Notes: a model not told the origin generated them from the sequence alone. Numbered from the stretch's first letter, positions 42,804 to 51,213 are shown. The stretch: DNA of 64,000 nt from Flavobacteriales bacterium (GCA_016703105.1 JADJCS010000001.1:556392-620391); one strand, 5' to 3'. A program made the numbers and translations.

Positions 42804-43537
42804 CGCAGTGGAAGTGTTAAGCCCGCCAACCAGGTGCCGTGCCCATCCGCGGAGGGCACCCACACCAAGCCATCGAAGCGCACGCGCTCTTTGTCGTCGA
42901 AGGTGGGTGCTGGTGCATTGCCTGCGCGCAGGTAAGACCAGATCGTGCCTGCGGCGGCCAGCGCGAAGACACTTCCGGAGATGATCAGCATGGTGTTCGC
43001 CTTCTGGAAGTCGTCCTGATGTTCGGGAATGCTCTGGTACTTCAGTTCGGCGATCTCCGCCGGATCGGCGCTCGTTCGGTAGAGTTCTTCATCCGTATCC
43101 AACTGCTTTCCGGCCTTGGCGTATTTCAAATAGGCGGCGAGGGTCCACGCCCCGGCACCCACTGTGACGACCGTGGGCAGTGCCTTCTGTAACACGAGCC
43201 GCCCCCGGAATTTGCGCAGTTCCTCTTCATGCGCCCGGTACTCGGGCGAGAACGGTAACCGGATCAGGAGTTCGCGCGTGCTCCCGCCGCGCACGTAGAC
43301 GGTGGTGTCCACGATGGTGCGGGTGGGCGCCCAGATCTGCAGACGATGGTTCCCTTCCAGCAGGTCCAACTCACGCGACTGCATCCGGTGCTTGCCGTCG
43401 AGCACGAAAGCGAAATCGTGGCCGGGATCCACCATGAGCCGCAGTTTGCCGGTGGACTGCGCACTGGCAGACGAGCACAGGAGCACACAGGCACATGCCC
43501 TCATGCTGATGCCGATGAAGTTCTTCCGCGTACTCAT
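42800..43537 (-). CDS. PEGA-like membrane-anchored protein in the topoisomerase IV operon
   Basis: A 245-residue protein. An N-terminal signal peptide (RACACVLLCSSASAQS) is followed by a PEGA-like beta segment (VDPGHDFAFVLDGKHR, LDLLEGNHRLQIWAPTR, TREL). Two probable membrane helices follow (LPTVVTVGAGAWTLAAYL and TMLIISGSVFALAAAGTIW) and a C-terminal periplasmic tail. The family is only loosely recognised. Its start overlaps the parE stop and its stop overlaps the next start, both as ATGA, so it is translationally coupled to parE. What a membrane protein does in this operon is not known. Confidence 0.75.
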   Translation of the reverse strand: MSTRKNFIGISMRACACVLLCSSASAQSTGKLRLMVDPGHDFAFVLDGKHRMQSRELDLLEGNHRLQIWAPTRTIVDTTVYVRGGSTRELLIRLPFSPEYRAHEEELRKFRGRLVLQKALPTVVTVGAGAWTLAAYLKYAKAGKQLDTDEELYRTSADPAEIAELKYQSIPEHQDDFQKANTMLIISGSVFALAAAGTIWSYLRAGNAPAPTFDDKERVRFDGLVWVPSADGHGTWLAGLTLPLR

Positions 43538-45447
43538 ACCTCCGCCTCCACTTCGTTCTCCGCCAATTTGCGCGCGATGCTCTTCACCAAGGGCTCCGGC
43601 TTTTCGTGTACCAGGTCCTTCTCCACCTTCAAGTTCGTGATGATGAAGTCCTGGCGATCGGGCGTGTTCTTGCCCATGTAGAAATCGAGCAGGTCGTGTA
43701 CGGGCACGTCCTTGGTGATCATCACCGGTTCCAGGCGGATGTCCTGGCCGATGAAGTGCTTGAACTCATCGGGGCTGATCTCGCCGAGCCCCTTGAACCT
43801 CGTGATCTCCGCGCTCTTGCCCAGCTTGTGTACCGCCCGCTGGCGTTCTTCTTCGCTGTAACAATAGAAGGTCTCCTTCTTGTTCCGCACGCGGAAGAGC
43901 GGCGTTTGCAGGATGTAGAGGTGATCGTTCTTCACCAGGTCCGGAAAGAACTGCAGGAAGAAGGTCATCAGCAGCAGCCGGATGTGCATGCCGTCCACGT
44001 CGGCATCGGTGGCGATCACGATACGGTTGTAGCGCAGGCCGTCCATACCGTCCTCGATGTCCAGCGCGGCCTGGATCAGGTTGAACTCCTCGTTCTCGTA
44101 CACCACCTTCTTGGTGAGGCCATGGCTGTTCAGCGGTTTGCCCTTCAGGCTGAAGACCGCCTGCAGGTTCACGTCGCGGCTTTTGGTGATGCTTCCGCTG
44201 GCGCTGTCGCCCTCGGTGATGAAGAGGGTGCTCTCCATCTTGCGCGGATCGTTCTTCGGATCGCTGAGGTGGATACGGCAGTCGCGCAGTTTCTTGTTGT
44301 GCAGGCTCGCCTTCTTCGCCCGCTCCCGGGCCAGTTTGCGGATGCCGCTCAGTTCCTTCCGCTCGCGCTCGCTCTCCAGGATCTTGCTCTGCAGTGCGTT
44401 GGTGGTCTCCGGGTTCTTGTGCAGGAAGTTGTCCAGCTTCGTGGCGAGGAAATCACCGACGAAGGAGCGCATGCTCTGGCCGCCGGGCTCGATCTCCAAG
44501 GAACCCAGCTTCGTTTTGGTCTGGCTCTCGAACACCGGTTCGATCACCTTCACGCTCACCGCCGCCACGATGCCTGTGCGCACGTCGCCCGCCTCCCAGT
44601 CCTTCTTGAAGTAGTCCTTGATCACCTTCGCCACCGCCTCGCGGAAGGCGCCCTGGTGCGTACCGCCCTGCGTGGTGTGCTGGCCGTTCACGAAGCTGTA
44701 GTACTCCTCGCCGTAGTGGTTGGCGTGGGTCATGGCCACTTCGATGTCGTCGCCCACCAGATGGATGATCGGGTACAGCGGCTCGCCGTCCATCTTGGTG
44801 GTGAGCAGGTCCAGCAGGCCGTTCTTGCTCTGGAACTTCTGGCCGTTGTAGTGAATGGTGAGGCCGGTGTTCAGGTAGCAGTAGTTCCACAACAGCCGCT
44901 CGATGTGCTGGTCGCGGTACTGGAAGCTGCGGAACATCTGCTCGTCCGGTTCGAAGATCACGCGGGTGCCATTGGGCTCGTCGCTCTTCTCCAGCTTCAG
45001 GTCCTTGCGCAGCACGCCGCGATCGAACTCGGCGCGCTTCAGCTGCCCTTCGCGCACGCTCTCGATCTTGAAGTAGCTGCTCAGCGCGTTCACCGCCTTG
45101 GTACCCACACCGTTCAGGCCCACGCTCTTCTTGAAGGCCTTGCTGTCGTACTTGGCGCCGGTATTGATCTTGCTCACCACATCGATCACCTTGCCCAGCG
45201 GCACGCCCCGGCCATAGTCGCGCACTTCCACGCGCGCACCTTCGATCTTTATCTCCACGCGCTTGCCGTGGCCCATCACGTACTCGTCGATGCAGTTGTC
45301 CAGCACCTCCTTCAGCAGGATGTAGATGCCATCATCGAAGCTGCTGCCATCACCCAATTTGCCGATGTACATGCCCGGCCGCAGCCGGATATGCTCTTTC
45401 CAGTCGAGGGACCGGATATGCTCTTCACTGTAGTTCGTCTCGCTCAT
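43534..45447 (-). CDS. parE: DNA topoisomerase IV subunit B
   Basis: ParE is the ATPase subunit of topoisomerase IV. The GHKL ATP site is visible (LKEVLDNCIDEYVMGHGKRV, YGRGVPLG, VGLNGVGTKAVNALS), the transducer domain follows, and the TOPRIM domain has LFITEGDSASGS, DADVDGMHIRLLLMTFF and the PLFRVR segment. The length of 637 residues fits ParE. The ATG at 45447 (MSETNYSEEHIRSLDW) is chosen. Upstream are a TACATTCG promoter element and a pair of DnaA-box-like 9-mers. It heads the operon parE, PEGA-like, small envelope gene, parC. Confidence 0.95.
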   Translation of the reverse strand: MSETNYSEEHIRSLDWKEHIRLRPGMYIGKLGDGSSFDDGIYILLKEVLDNCIDEYVMGHGKRVEIKIEGARVEVRDYGRGVPLGKVIDVVSKINTGAKYDSKAFKKSVGLNGVGTKAVNALSSYFKIESVREGQLKRAEFDRGVLRKDLKLEKSDEPNGTRVIFEPDEQMFRSFQYRDQHIERLLWNYCYLNTGLTIHYNGQKFQSKNGLLDLLTTKMDGEPLYPIIHLVGDDIEVAMTHANHYGEEYYSFVNGQHTTQGGTHQGAFREAVAKVIKDYFKKDWEAGDVRTGIVAAVSVKVIEPVFESQTKTKLGSLEIEPGGQSMRSFVGDFLATKLDNFLHKNPETTNALQSKILESERERKELSGIRKLARERAKKASLHNKKLRDCRIHLSDPKNDPRKMESTLFITEGDSASGSITKSRDVNLQAVFSLKGKPLNSHGLTKKVVYENEEFNLIQAALDIEDGMDGLRYNRIVIATDADVDGMHIRLLLMTFFLQFFPDLVKNDHLYILQTPLFRVRNKKETFYCYSEEERQRAVHKLGKSAEITRFKGLGEISPDEFKHFIGQDIRLEPVMITKDVPVHDLLDFYMGKNTPDRQDFIITNLKVEKDLVHEKPEPLVKSIARKLAENEVEAEV

Positions 45448-45573
45448 GATCGTATCGAGTACACCGCCACGTCGCCACGGCGCAACGGGCACACAACGCC
45501 TCCATGGGGCCCTGTAGTGGGTCCGTACAAACGCATTTTTCTCAGCACTGGCAAGGGTTCCCTGAAGTCGGAG

Positions 45574-45581
45574 CGAATGTA
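45574..45581 (-). promoter_or_regulatory. -7 promoter element TACATTCG for the parE operon
   Basis: TAnnTTCG variant on the minus strand, giving a leader of roughly 120 nt before the parE ATG. The 335-bp gap between parE and the next gene also holds the paired 9-mers. Confidence 0.4.
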
Positions 45582-45622
45582 GCCACCTCGGGCAGGTTCA
45601 CGGCCCGCCGGTTGGATCGGGG

Positions 45623-45651
45623 TTTTCAACGATCCGGAGGAGTTTTCAACA
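45623..45651 (+). promoter_or_regulatory. Pair of TTTTCAAC repeats upstream of parE
   Basis: TTTTCAACG (45623) and TTTTCAACA (45643) lie exactly 20 bp apart, about 45 bp upstream of the parE promoter element. The HU gene has a pair of near-identical 9-mers at the same spacing. They resemble DnaA boxes with mismatches; a shared regulator is a hypothesis. Confidence 0.3.
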
Positions 45652-45782
45652 GATGGCCGCCACCCAAGTTCTCGCCCGACCAGAAGGCTACCGCCTGAAC
45701 GTCCGCCACTTGCTCAGCCCCTTCCACCACTTGCTCGTTCGCGCCACGCACACGGGCCGCACCGCGCCACTTTCATCCCGAC

Positions 45783-46271
45783 ATGGACCGCGACGCGATC
45801 ACCACCCTTCGCACCTGGCTCTGGAGCCTCCTCCCCCAATGGGAACAGGAAGGCATGCGGATCCACGGAACCCTGCTGGCGGCGGAAGAGCACGCCACGA
45901 TCACCATCACCTGGAGCCGCTTGGGATCGGGAGAGCACCGGGTGCGCATCGCCAGCGATGGGAGCTTCCGCATCAACGCACCGGCACGGGGGATCCTGCG
46001 CATCCGGATCATAAGCACCCAGCGTCTCGGCCGCACCGTGGAGGTAGACGCTCGCGGCCTAAGCGACCTGGGAAGAAGGATCCTCGCGCGGAAGGCCATC
46101 GAACTGGACATCGATCCCACGATGGCCCCCGAACGCCCCTTCCACCTGCCTTTCCATGCGCTGCTCTATCCCATGGAGGACACCGGGATCCTGATCCGGA
46201 TCTGGGACGATCCCCGCCCAGCGACCGATCCGGCCTCCGACCACCCTGCGCTGTTGAACACGTTCGTGTAG
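45783..46271 (+). CDS. Hypothetical protein with a regulatory-like beta domain
   Basis: A 162-residue protein without signal peptide or membrane segment. The first half (MRIHGTLLAAEEHATITITW, IASDGSFRINAPARGILRIR, RTVEVDARGLSDLGR) resembles the carboxypeptidase-regulatory-like sandwich seen in Bacteroidota envelope proteins, here apparently intracellular. The rest is acidic and unrecognised. It lies 42 bp upstream of the histidine kinase reading frame on the same strand, so it may share a transcript. Overlapping longer frames are shadows. Moderate confidence that it is coding. Confidence 0.5.
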   Translation: MDRDAITTLRTWLWSLLPQWEQEGMRIHGTLLAAEEHATITITWSRLGSGEHRVRIASDGSFRINAPARGILRIRIISTQRLGRTVEVDARGLSDLGRRILARKAIELDIDPTMAPERPFHLPFHALLYPMEDTGILIRIWDDPRPATDPASDHPALLNTFV

Positions 46272-46337
46272 CGCGGGATCCGACCGGGCGCGCTCTGTTC
46301 CCGGGAGCGGCCCATGGGAATGGTGATCTTGCGACCG

Positions 46338-48200
46338 ATGTGTGCGATCCCCCACTTCTTGCGGCGATCCCCGGCACTGGCCGGAGCCCTGGCCTACGCC
46401 CTGTGCGGCCACGCCCAAACGCCCTACCTGGACAGCCTGTGGACCTTGTGGAAGGATACCAGCAACCACGATACCGTGCGTTTGCGCGCCATGCACCTCA
46501 TCGCGTGGGATGGCTACCTCTTCACCCAGCCGGACAGCGCCTACTACTTCGCCCAGTTGGAATACGACCTGGCCGAGCGCAAGGGGCTCAAGAAGGAGAT
46601 GGCCAATGCACTGAACGTGCAAGGCATCACCTACCAGGACCAGGGTGATCTCGCCCGCTCCATCGACCATTACATGCGCAGCCTCGCCCTCCAAGAGGAG
46701 ATCGGCAACAAGCGGGGGATCGCGAACGCTTTGGGCAACATCGGCACCATCTACTCGCAACAGAAGGACCTCCACAACTCCATCATCTACTACACGCGCT
46801 GCCTGGCCATGCAAGAGGAGATCGCCGACGAAAGAGGGATATCGTTCTCGCTGGGCAACATCGGCAACGGGTACTACGAAATGGGCGACAAGGCCAAGGC
46901 GATGGAGTTCTTTACGCGGAGCCTGGCGCTGAAGGAGAAGCTGAACGACGAACGGGGCGTGGCCCTGACGCTGGGCAATATCGCCGGGTACCACTACAGC
47001 TTGAAGGACTACGCACGCGCGCTGGACCTCTACCAGCGCAGCCTGGCCCTCCATGAGAAGCTGGGGAACGGCATCGGCATCTCGACCGCGCTGACCAGCA
47101 TCGGCAAGATATACCTGGAACAACAGGACCATCCCGATGCGATCGCCTTCGGTTCCCGCGCGCTCACCCTGGCGCAGGAAGCGAGCAACATGCACGGCAT
47201 CGAGGAAGCGGCCAACCTGCTCTACACGGCCTACAAGGCGACCGGTAACAACGCGCAAGCATTGAAGATGCACGAACTGTATATCGAGACGCGCGACCGG
47301 GTGAACAGCGAAACGAACCAACGCGAGGTGATGCGCCAGGAATACAAATACGCTTACGAGAAGGAAGCCCTGGCCGATAGCCTGCAACACGCCGCAGCGT
47401 TAGTGCAGGTGGAGAACGAGAGGACCATTGAACAACTGCGCGCGGACCGCAACCGTAACCGAGCGCTGGCCACCGGCGGTGGTGCGCTCCTCCTGCTCGC
47501 CGGCGGTGGCGCCTGGTTCTACACCGACCGCAAGCGCCGCCATGAACGCTTCGAGAAGGAGGCCGCCACGTTGGAGACACAGGCCCTACGCAGCCAGATG
47601 AACCCCCACTTCATCTTCAACGCGCTCAACTCCATCGGCGCCTATGTGCAACGCAACGACGCGGACAATGCCATCAGCTACCTCACCAAATTCGCCCGCG
47701 TAATGCGCAGCGTGCTGGAGAACAGCCGCCATAGCCAGGTGCCTTTGCAGGACGATCTGGACACGCTGCGCGGCTATATGGAACTGGAGCGCAAGCGCAT
47801 GCAGGAGAAGTTCGATTTCACCATCACGGTGGATCCGGACATCGATCCGGAGACCATCATGGTGCCGCCCCTGGTGGTGCAGCCCTTCGTGGAGAACGCC
47901 ATCTGGCACGGCATGGCCGGCAAGGAAGGCAAGGGCCACATCACCTTGAAGGTGAGCAAACACGGCGAACAGCTCCGCTGGACCATTGAGGACAATGGCT
48001 CGGGAAGACATGCGAAGAAGGCCCCCGCGACACCGCCCACTGCCGGCGAGCCTGTGAAGAAGACCTCCCTGGGCACCACCATTACCCGCAGCCGCTTGGA
48101 CCTGGTGCAGAAGCAACATGGCGGCCAGGCCGGCTTCCGCTATGAGGACCGCGCCGAAGGCACCCGCGTGGTAGTGGATATGCCGGTGATCAGGGATTGA
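46338..48200 (+). CDS. TPR-containing sensor histidine kinase of the LytS/YehU type
   Basis: A 620-residue membrane kinase. The signal peptide (PALAGALAYALCGHAQT) is followed by about seven TPR repeats in the periplasm (for example RSIDHYMRSLALQEEIGNKR and NALGNIGTIYSQQKDLHNSI). A coiled coil and one membrane helix (ALATGGGALLLLAGGGAWFY) lead to the His_kinase domain with phospho-acceptor histidine in SQMNPHFIFNALNSIGAYVQ, then the ATPase N box (PFVENAIWHGMAG) and G box (IEDNGSG). Partners are usually LytTR-type response regulators; none is adjacent. The start at 46338 is chosen to place the signal peptide; an ATG at 46314 is in frame. Confidence 0.88.
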   Translation: MCAIPHFLRRSPALAGALAYALCGHAQTPYLDSLWTLWKDTSNHDTVRLRAMHLIAWDGYLFTQPDSAYYFAQLEYDLAERKGLKKEMANALNVQGITYQDQGDLARSIDHYMRSLALQEEIGNKRGIANALGNIGTIYSQQKDLHNSIIYYTRCLAMQEEIADERGISFSLGNIGNGYYEMGDKAKAMEFFTRSLALKEKLNDERGVALTLGNIAGYHYSLKDYARALDLYQRSLALHEKLGNGIGISTALTSIGKIYLEQQDHPDAIAFGSRALTLAQEASNMHGIEEAANLLYTAYKATGNNAQALKMHELYIETRDRVNSETNQREVMRQEYKYAYEKEALADSLQHAAALVQVENERTIEQLRADRNRNRALATGGGALLLLAGGGAWFYTDRKRRHERFEKEAATLETQALRSQMNPHFIFNALNSIGAYVQRNDADNAISYLTKFARVMRSVLENSRHSQVPLQDDLDTLRGYMELERKRMQEKFDFTITVDPDIDPETIMVPPLVVQPFVENAIWHGMAGKEGKGHITLKVSKHGEQLRWTIEDNGSGRHAKKAPATPPTAGEPVKKTSLGTTITRSRLDLVQKQHGGQAGFRYEDRAEGTRVVVDMPVIRD

Positions 48201-48243
48201 GTGTGTCGTGCATCCGGCACGATATACGCAACTCCGAATACGC

Positions 48244-48993
48244 CTACCCCACCGGCCCTATCGGCACCTCCGGATCCCTCCGCCCCTTCAGGCGGTACCC
48301 GAACCACAGCCGCGCCACCTTGGGCCAGGCCTGTCCATCCCGCGGTTCGGTGATCAACGCGCCGGTGGAGATCTGTACTTCCAGACCAAGCACCAAGCCG
48401 TCCTTCAGCACATGCGTAAAGCCGATCAGCGCCCCGGGCTGCACCGGCCGTATCCGCGCCACGCTCAGATCGCGCGAGTACGCCTCCTCGCTCGTGGTGG
48501 CACCCGTGGTGGTCATCGTGCCCTTCTCGCTGCGCGTGGCTCCGAGCACGAAACCCAAGGCCGCGCCCACCTGCACATGGGTTCCTTCCGTCAAGTAGAA
48601 CTCCGCCTGCAAAGGCACCTGCATCAAGTCCAAGGTGGTGCGCAGTTTCCCGCGCATATGGTATTCGCTCAGCCCCTCCAGGGGATCATCGTTGTAACCG
48701 CTCACCTCGATCCCCTCGCTGATCAACCGCCGCTCCAGAAAAAGCCCCGTGCGGAACCGCGCGCCGAACGGACGGCCCATGCCGAGAAAGGCCCCGATCT
48801 GGTAGCCCACGCCACCCCCATCCTCCAGCGTGGAATCCCGCAGGGTGAAGGCGTACGTATCCACGATGCGGGTGCCCGTGGCGAAGCTGTAAGCGGGGCC
48901 ACCGGCAACATCCAGGTAGTAGCTGGAGGATTGGGCGGCCGACCACTGGACCTGGGTGAACAAGAGGAAGAGGTACAGCGCTTCGCGTCGCAT
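48244..48993 (-). CDS. Outer-membrane beta-barrel protein
   Basis: A 249-residue protein with a signal peptide (ALYLFLLFTQVQWSAAQS). Amphipathic strands in the mature part (YYLDVAGGPAYSFATGTRI, FRTGLFLERRLISEG, LQAEFYLTEGTHVQVGAALG) end in an aromatic strand (VARLWFGYRLKG), typical of a small porin-like or PorT-like outer-membrane barrel. The ATG at 48993 is chosen; a frame extended upstream by 85 residues runs through repeat DNA and is not credible. A TACTTTTC element lies 8 nt upstream. Convergent with the kinase, 43 bp away. Confidence 0.78.
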   Translation of the reverse strand: MRREALYLFLLFTQVQWSAAQSSSYYLDVAGGPAYSFATGTRIVDTYAFTLRDSTLEDGGGVGYQIGAFLGMGRPFGARFRTGLFLERRLISEGIEVSGYNDDPLEGLSEYHMRGKLRTTLDLMQVPLQAEFYLTEGTHVQVGAALGFVLGATRSEKGTMTTTGATTSEEAYSRDLSVARIRPVQPGALIGFTHVLKDGLVLGLEVQISTGALITEPRDGQAWPKVARLWFGYRLKGRRDPEVPIGPVG

Positions 48994-49001
48994 CACGAGT
49001 T

Positions 49002-49009
49002 GAAAAGTA
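49002..49009 (-). promoter_or_regulatory. Weak -7 promoter element TACTTTTC
   Basis: TAnnTTTC on the minus strand, 8 nt before the ATG of the outer-membrane protein. One mismatch from TAnnTTTG. Confidence 0.3.
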
Positions 49010-49132
49010 GGCGTGCGTTCGATCAGGAAGTGACCGCGTTCCGAGAAGCGGTTGACTAACAACGCTTCGCGTCGTTGTGTAGTGCGCAAAGCACACCGCG
49101 AAGTCGCCGCAACTGCGGCAGTGCGATCACAG

Positions 49133-49216
49133 GAACCACGGATACACACGGATGAGCGGGCGACCCGCGCGAGCAATGGGTATAGATCCGCGTCCATCCG
49201 TGTCGATCCGCGGTTC
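49133..49216. repeat. 84-bp imperfect inverted-repeat element
   Basis: Arms 49133-49154 and 49195-49216 are 22 bp each and match at 19 positions when one is reversed and complemented (core CACGGAT...ACACGGATG against CATCCGTGT...ATCCGCGG). The 40-bp centre is GC-rich. Sequences of the kind CACGGATxxACACGGATG recur across diverse environmental bacteria as dispersed elements. It lies between the outer-membrane gene and the lipoprotein gene and is in no credible coding frame. May be a REP- or MITE-like unit. Confidence 0.6.
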
Positions 49217-49249
49217 AACTTCTTGTAAGCTGGGCGCCCCAGGCCCACC

Positions 49250-49561
49250 TCAGCACTCCTCCTTCACCGGCCCGCTCAAAGCAGCGGTCTCATGCCGCGT
49301 GCCGGGCGTGTGGTAGAGGAATTGCAAAAAGCTGTCCCGCTCCCAGCGTTGCTTCCCCAAGAGCCGCCGCTCGTAGGGATCGTAGATCCCGAAACCATTC
49401 ACTAAAGGCACTGCGTCCATATCCGCCGCTGCCTCTGAATTCGTGGGCACCACAACCGCCGCGCTCAGCACGGCTTGCCCCGAAGGTGGGGCGGTGCGCG
49501 CGCATGAAATGGACAAGAGCGTACAGAGAACGAGCAACGGGTAGAATGGCTGGGTTCTCAT
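49250..49561 (-). CDS. Small lipoprotein
   Basis: From the ATG at 49561 this 103-residue protein begins MRTQPFYPLLVLCTLLSISC, a lipoprotein signal with lipobox SISC. The mature part (RTAPPSGQAVLSAAVVVP, GFGIYDPYERRLLGKQRW, RHETAALSGPVKEEC) is short and unrecognised. A longer frame to 49723 runs upstream of any signal peptide and is not preferred. TACCTTTA about 30 nt upstream is a weak -7 candidate. The neighbour is the inverted repeat at 49133-49216. Confidence 0.6.
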   Translation of the reverse strand: MRTQPFYPLLVLCTLLSISCARTAPPSGQAVLSAAVVVPTNSEAAADMDAVPLVNGFGIYDPYERRLLGKQRWERDSFLQFLYHTPGTRHETAALSGPVKEEC

Positions 49562-49903
49562 ATGCTTTGGTGCTACGTTCGGGTAAAGGTAGGTGGCCGC
49601 ATAGCTGAAGCGGGTGGGCAGGATGGAAGGTTGCGGGTGTGGTTTGCCAAGGACTAGTGGACTAATGAACTGAGCGGTTCCTCGTCCCTTCCGCCACGGA
49701 TGAAACCCTGCAATCGAAAGCAAAGTTGGTCGCGCTAGGCGATAATGTTCTCGGCATCATCCCATCCAACCAACCATGATCCCTGGCCCCCTATTGCTCA
49801 ATAACAAAGCCCTGGTCTTGACGACCTCGCCTCCGGTCGCTCCGTCCTTCCGATCAACATTTTCCTATTTTTCACATCTAGTCCTCCACCGCAACTTCAT
49901 CCG
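49562..49903. other. 342-bp intergenic gap without a recognisable gene
   Basis: Divergent gap between the lipoprotein gene and the membrane-protein cluster. Apart from possible promoters I see nothing; the short frame starting at 49776 does not look coding. Confidence 0.5.
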
Positions 49904-50470
49904 ATGCAGCACCAAGCCCTCTTCATCATCGCCGGTATTCTTGGCCTCGCATGCTTCATCACTCTCTACATCGCGCGGAAGTGGCCGAGTTCCTGGCGCT
50001 ATGGCCTGCTGCTCGCGGGCAATGCGCTGCTCATCGCGGCGGTCTACTTCGATCCATGGTGGCATATCGAGGAGAAAGGATCCCGCAAGGATATGTTCAT
50101 GTTCATCCTCATCAATGCGATACTGATACCGAGGATCAGAAGAGACGAGCAGACAGCGCAAGAAGCGGCCATAGGGATCCCTGCCTCTGCTACGGTAAAG
50201 GCCGAAGTTCTTCCAAGGGCCGTCATGATACCCCTTGTGATCACTGCGATGTTCTTCGTCTGGTCCATAACGGAATACCAAAGCGTACTGCGCATAGTGG
50301 CATTGGGCGGCTTGCTCACCATTGTGGGAGTGACCATTTACACGCATCGGTCAAAGGGCAAGCCCACGCACAACTCGCTCGTGGCAATGGCTTGGATCGT
50401 GATGGGGATCGCCGCGGTGGTGCGCTTCGGCCACTCGCCTTGGTTTTCCTCGCTCTTCTCGAACCAATGA
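49904..50470 (+). CDS. Small polytopic membrane protein (paralogue 1)
   Basis: A 188-residue protein with about five membrane helices (LFIIAGILGLACFITLYIA; GLLLAGNALLIAAVYF; MFMFILINAILIP; VMIPLVITAMFFVWS; LGGLLTIVGVTIY). The loop KWPSSWRYG after helix 1 and WWHIEEKG are notable. The next gene copies this layout but is interrupted by TAG. I do not recognise the family and cannot assign a function. The frame is clean. Confidence 0.65.
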   Translation: MQHQALFIIAGILGLACFITLYIARKWPSSWRYGLLLAGNALLIAAVYFDPWWHIEEKGSRKDMFMFILINAILIPRIRRDEQTAQEAAIGIPASATVKAEVLPRAVMIPLVITAMFFVWSITEYQSVLRIVALGGLLTIVGVTIYTHRSKGKPTHNSLVAMAWIVMGIAAVVRFGHSPWFSSLFSNQ

Positions 50471-50485
50471 CGCATCAAGGAACAT

Positions 50486-50773
50486 ATGAATAGCTACTCC
50501 TTCCTCTTCGTCGTCGCCGGTCTGCTGGGGATCTTCTGCTTTGGCATTGCTTATCTCGTCTAGGCCTGGCCCAGGCGCTGGCGATATGGCATACTGTTTC
50601 TAGGCCATGTCCTGCTGGTCGTTTCTGGATACTTCATGGGCTGGTTGGAACGAGATCCAACGAACATGGTCTGGCTGCTCTTAGCGGATTCTTTCGTCAT
50701 TCCATGGATCTGGCGCAAACCTCAGCGTGAAACCCTTGCTAACGACCACAAACCTCAACCCAGAGATCCATGA
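50486..50773 (+). pseudogene. Paralogue of the preceding membrane protein, interrupted by an in-frame TAG
   Basis: Reading from the ATG gives MNSYSFLFVVAGLLGIFCFG, IAYLV, then TAG at 50561-50563, then AWPRRWRYGILFLGHVLLVV and on in the same frame to TGA at 50771-50773. Before and after the stop the sequence parallels paralogue 1 (FIIAGILGLACF and SSWRYGLLLAGNALLI). The final TGA overlaps the next ATG as ATGA, as in a translationally coupled operon, so the frame beyond the stop was recently functional. The TAG stands where paralogue 1 has arginine. Recent nonsense mutation or a base error; suppression is not supported. Confidence 0.6.
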
Positions 50774-51192
50774 CCACCAAAGACAACATCAGGCGCGAAT
50801 TGGACCGCTTCGGCTACAACTATGCGGAACGCGACCAAGAGCTCGAAGTGAGGCTCGGGTTCAACCTAACTACGACGATCGACCTCTCGCAGGAAGGCAG
50901 GGTATTGCTAACAGACCGGCTGCAGGGTTGGAACCTGCTCACCGGGTTGGTGCCCACCAAGGATGTTGGCCGGGCGATACGGCACACATGGATCCTCAAT
51001 GGGGTCGTCTTCTTGTTCGCGATCTTCCTTCTGAGCGCCACCATCGAGGGACCGCGGACCACCCTGCTTCATGTGATCCTGGTCCAACTGATAGTGATGG
51101 TCAACGTTGTTTGGACCCTATCGGCGACGATCTTCTACCTGGTGAAAGCCGAGGGCTTCCGGCAGACCGTTATGGCGTGGATGAAGGATTGA
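50770..51192 (+). CDS. Small membrane protein of unknown function
   Basis: A 140-residue protein with a charged N-terminal half (MTTKDNIRRELDRFGYNYAE) and two C-terminal membrane helices (LNGVVFLFAIFLLSATI and LVQLIVMVNVVWTLSATIFY). Its ATG overlaps the preceding TGA (ATGA), tying it to the cluster. Family not recognised. Confidence 0.6.
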   Translation: MTTKDNIRRELDRFGYNYAERDQELEVRLGFNLTTTIDLSQEGRVLLTDRLQGWNLLTGLVPTKDVGRAIRHTWILNGVVFLFAIFLLSATIEGPRTTLLHVILVQLIVMVNVVWTLSATIFYLVKAEGFRQTVMAWMKD

Positions 51193-51213
51193 AATCTGCG
51201 GACCAAGGCCTTA

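Noticed and set aside
43606..45582. 658-codon open frame antisense to parE
   Set aside because: Shadow frame; parE is unambiguous on the other strand.
45653..46648. 331-codon open frame overlapping the hypothetical gene and kinase start
   Set aside because: Pro/Arg/His-rich composition typical of an out-of-frame reading of GC-rich DNA.
46059..47390. 443-codon open frame antisense to the TPR histidine kinase
   Set aside because: Mirror of the TPR repeat coding; no family features.
48206..48222. TCGTGC/GCACGA hairpin between the kinase and the outer-membrane gene
   Set aside because: Only 6 bp and no T-run on either side; too weak to call.
48994..49248. Upstream extension of the outer-membrane protein frame
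   Set aside because: Runs through the inverted-repeat element and has no signal peptide at its start; the ATG at 48993 has one.
50561..50563. TAG read as pyrrolysine or suppressed
   Set aside because: No context for pyrrolysine (no methylamine methyltransferase, no pyl genes seen) and arginine is expected at this place from the paralogue.
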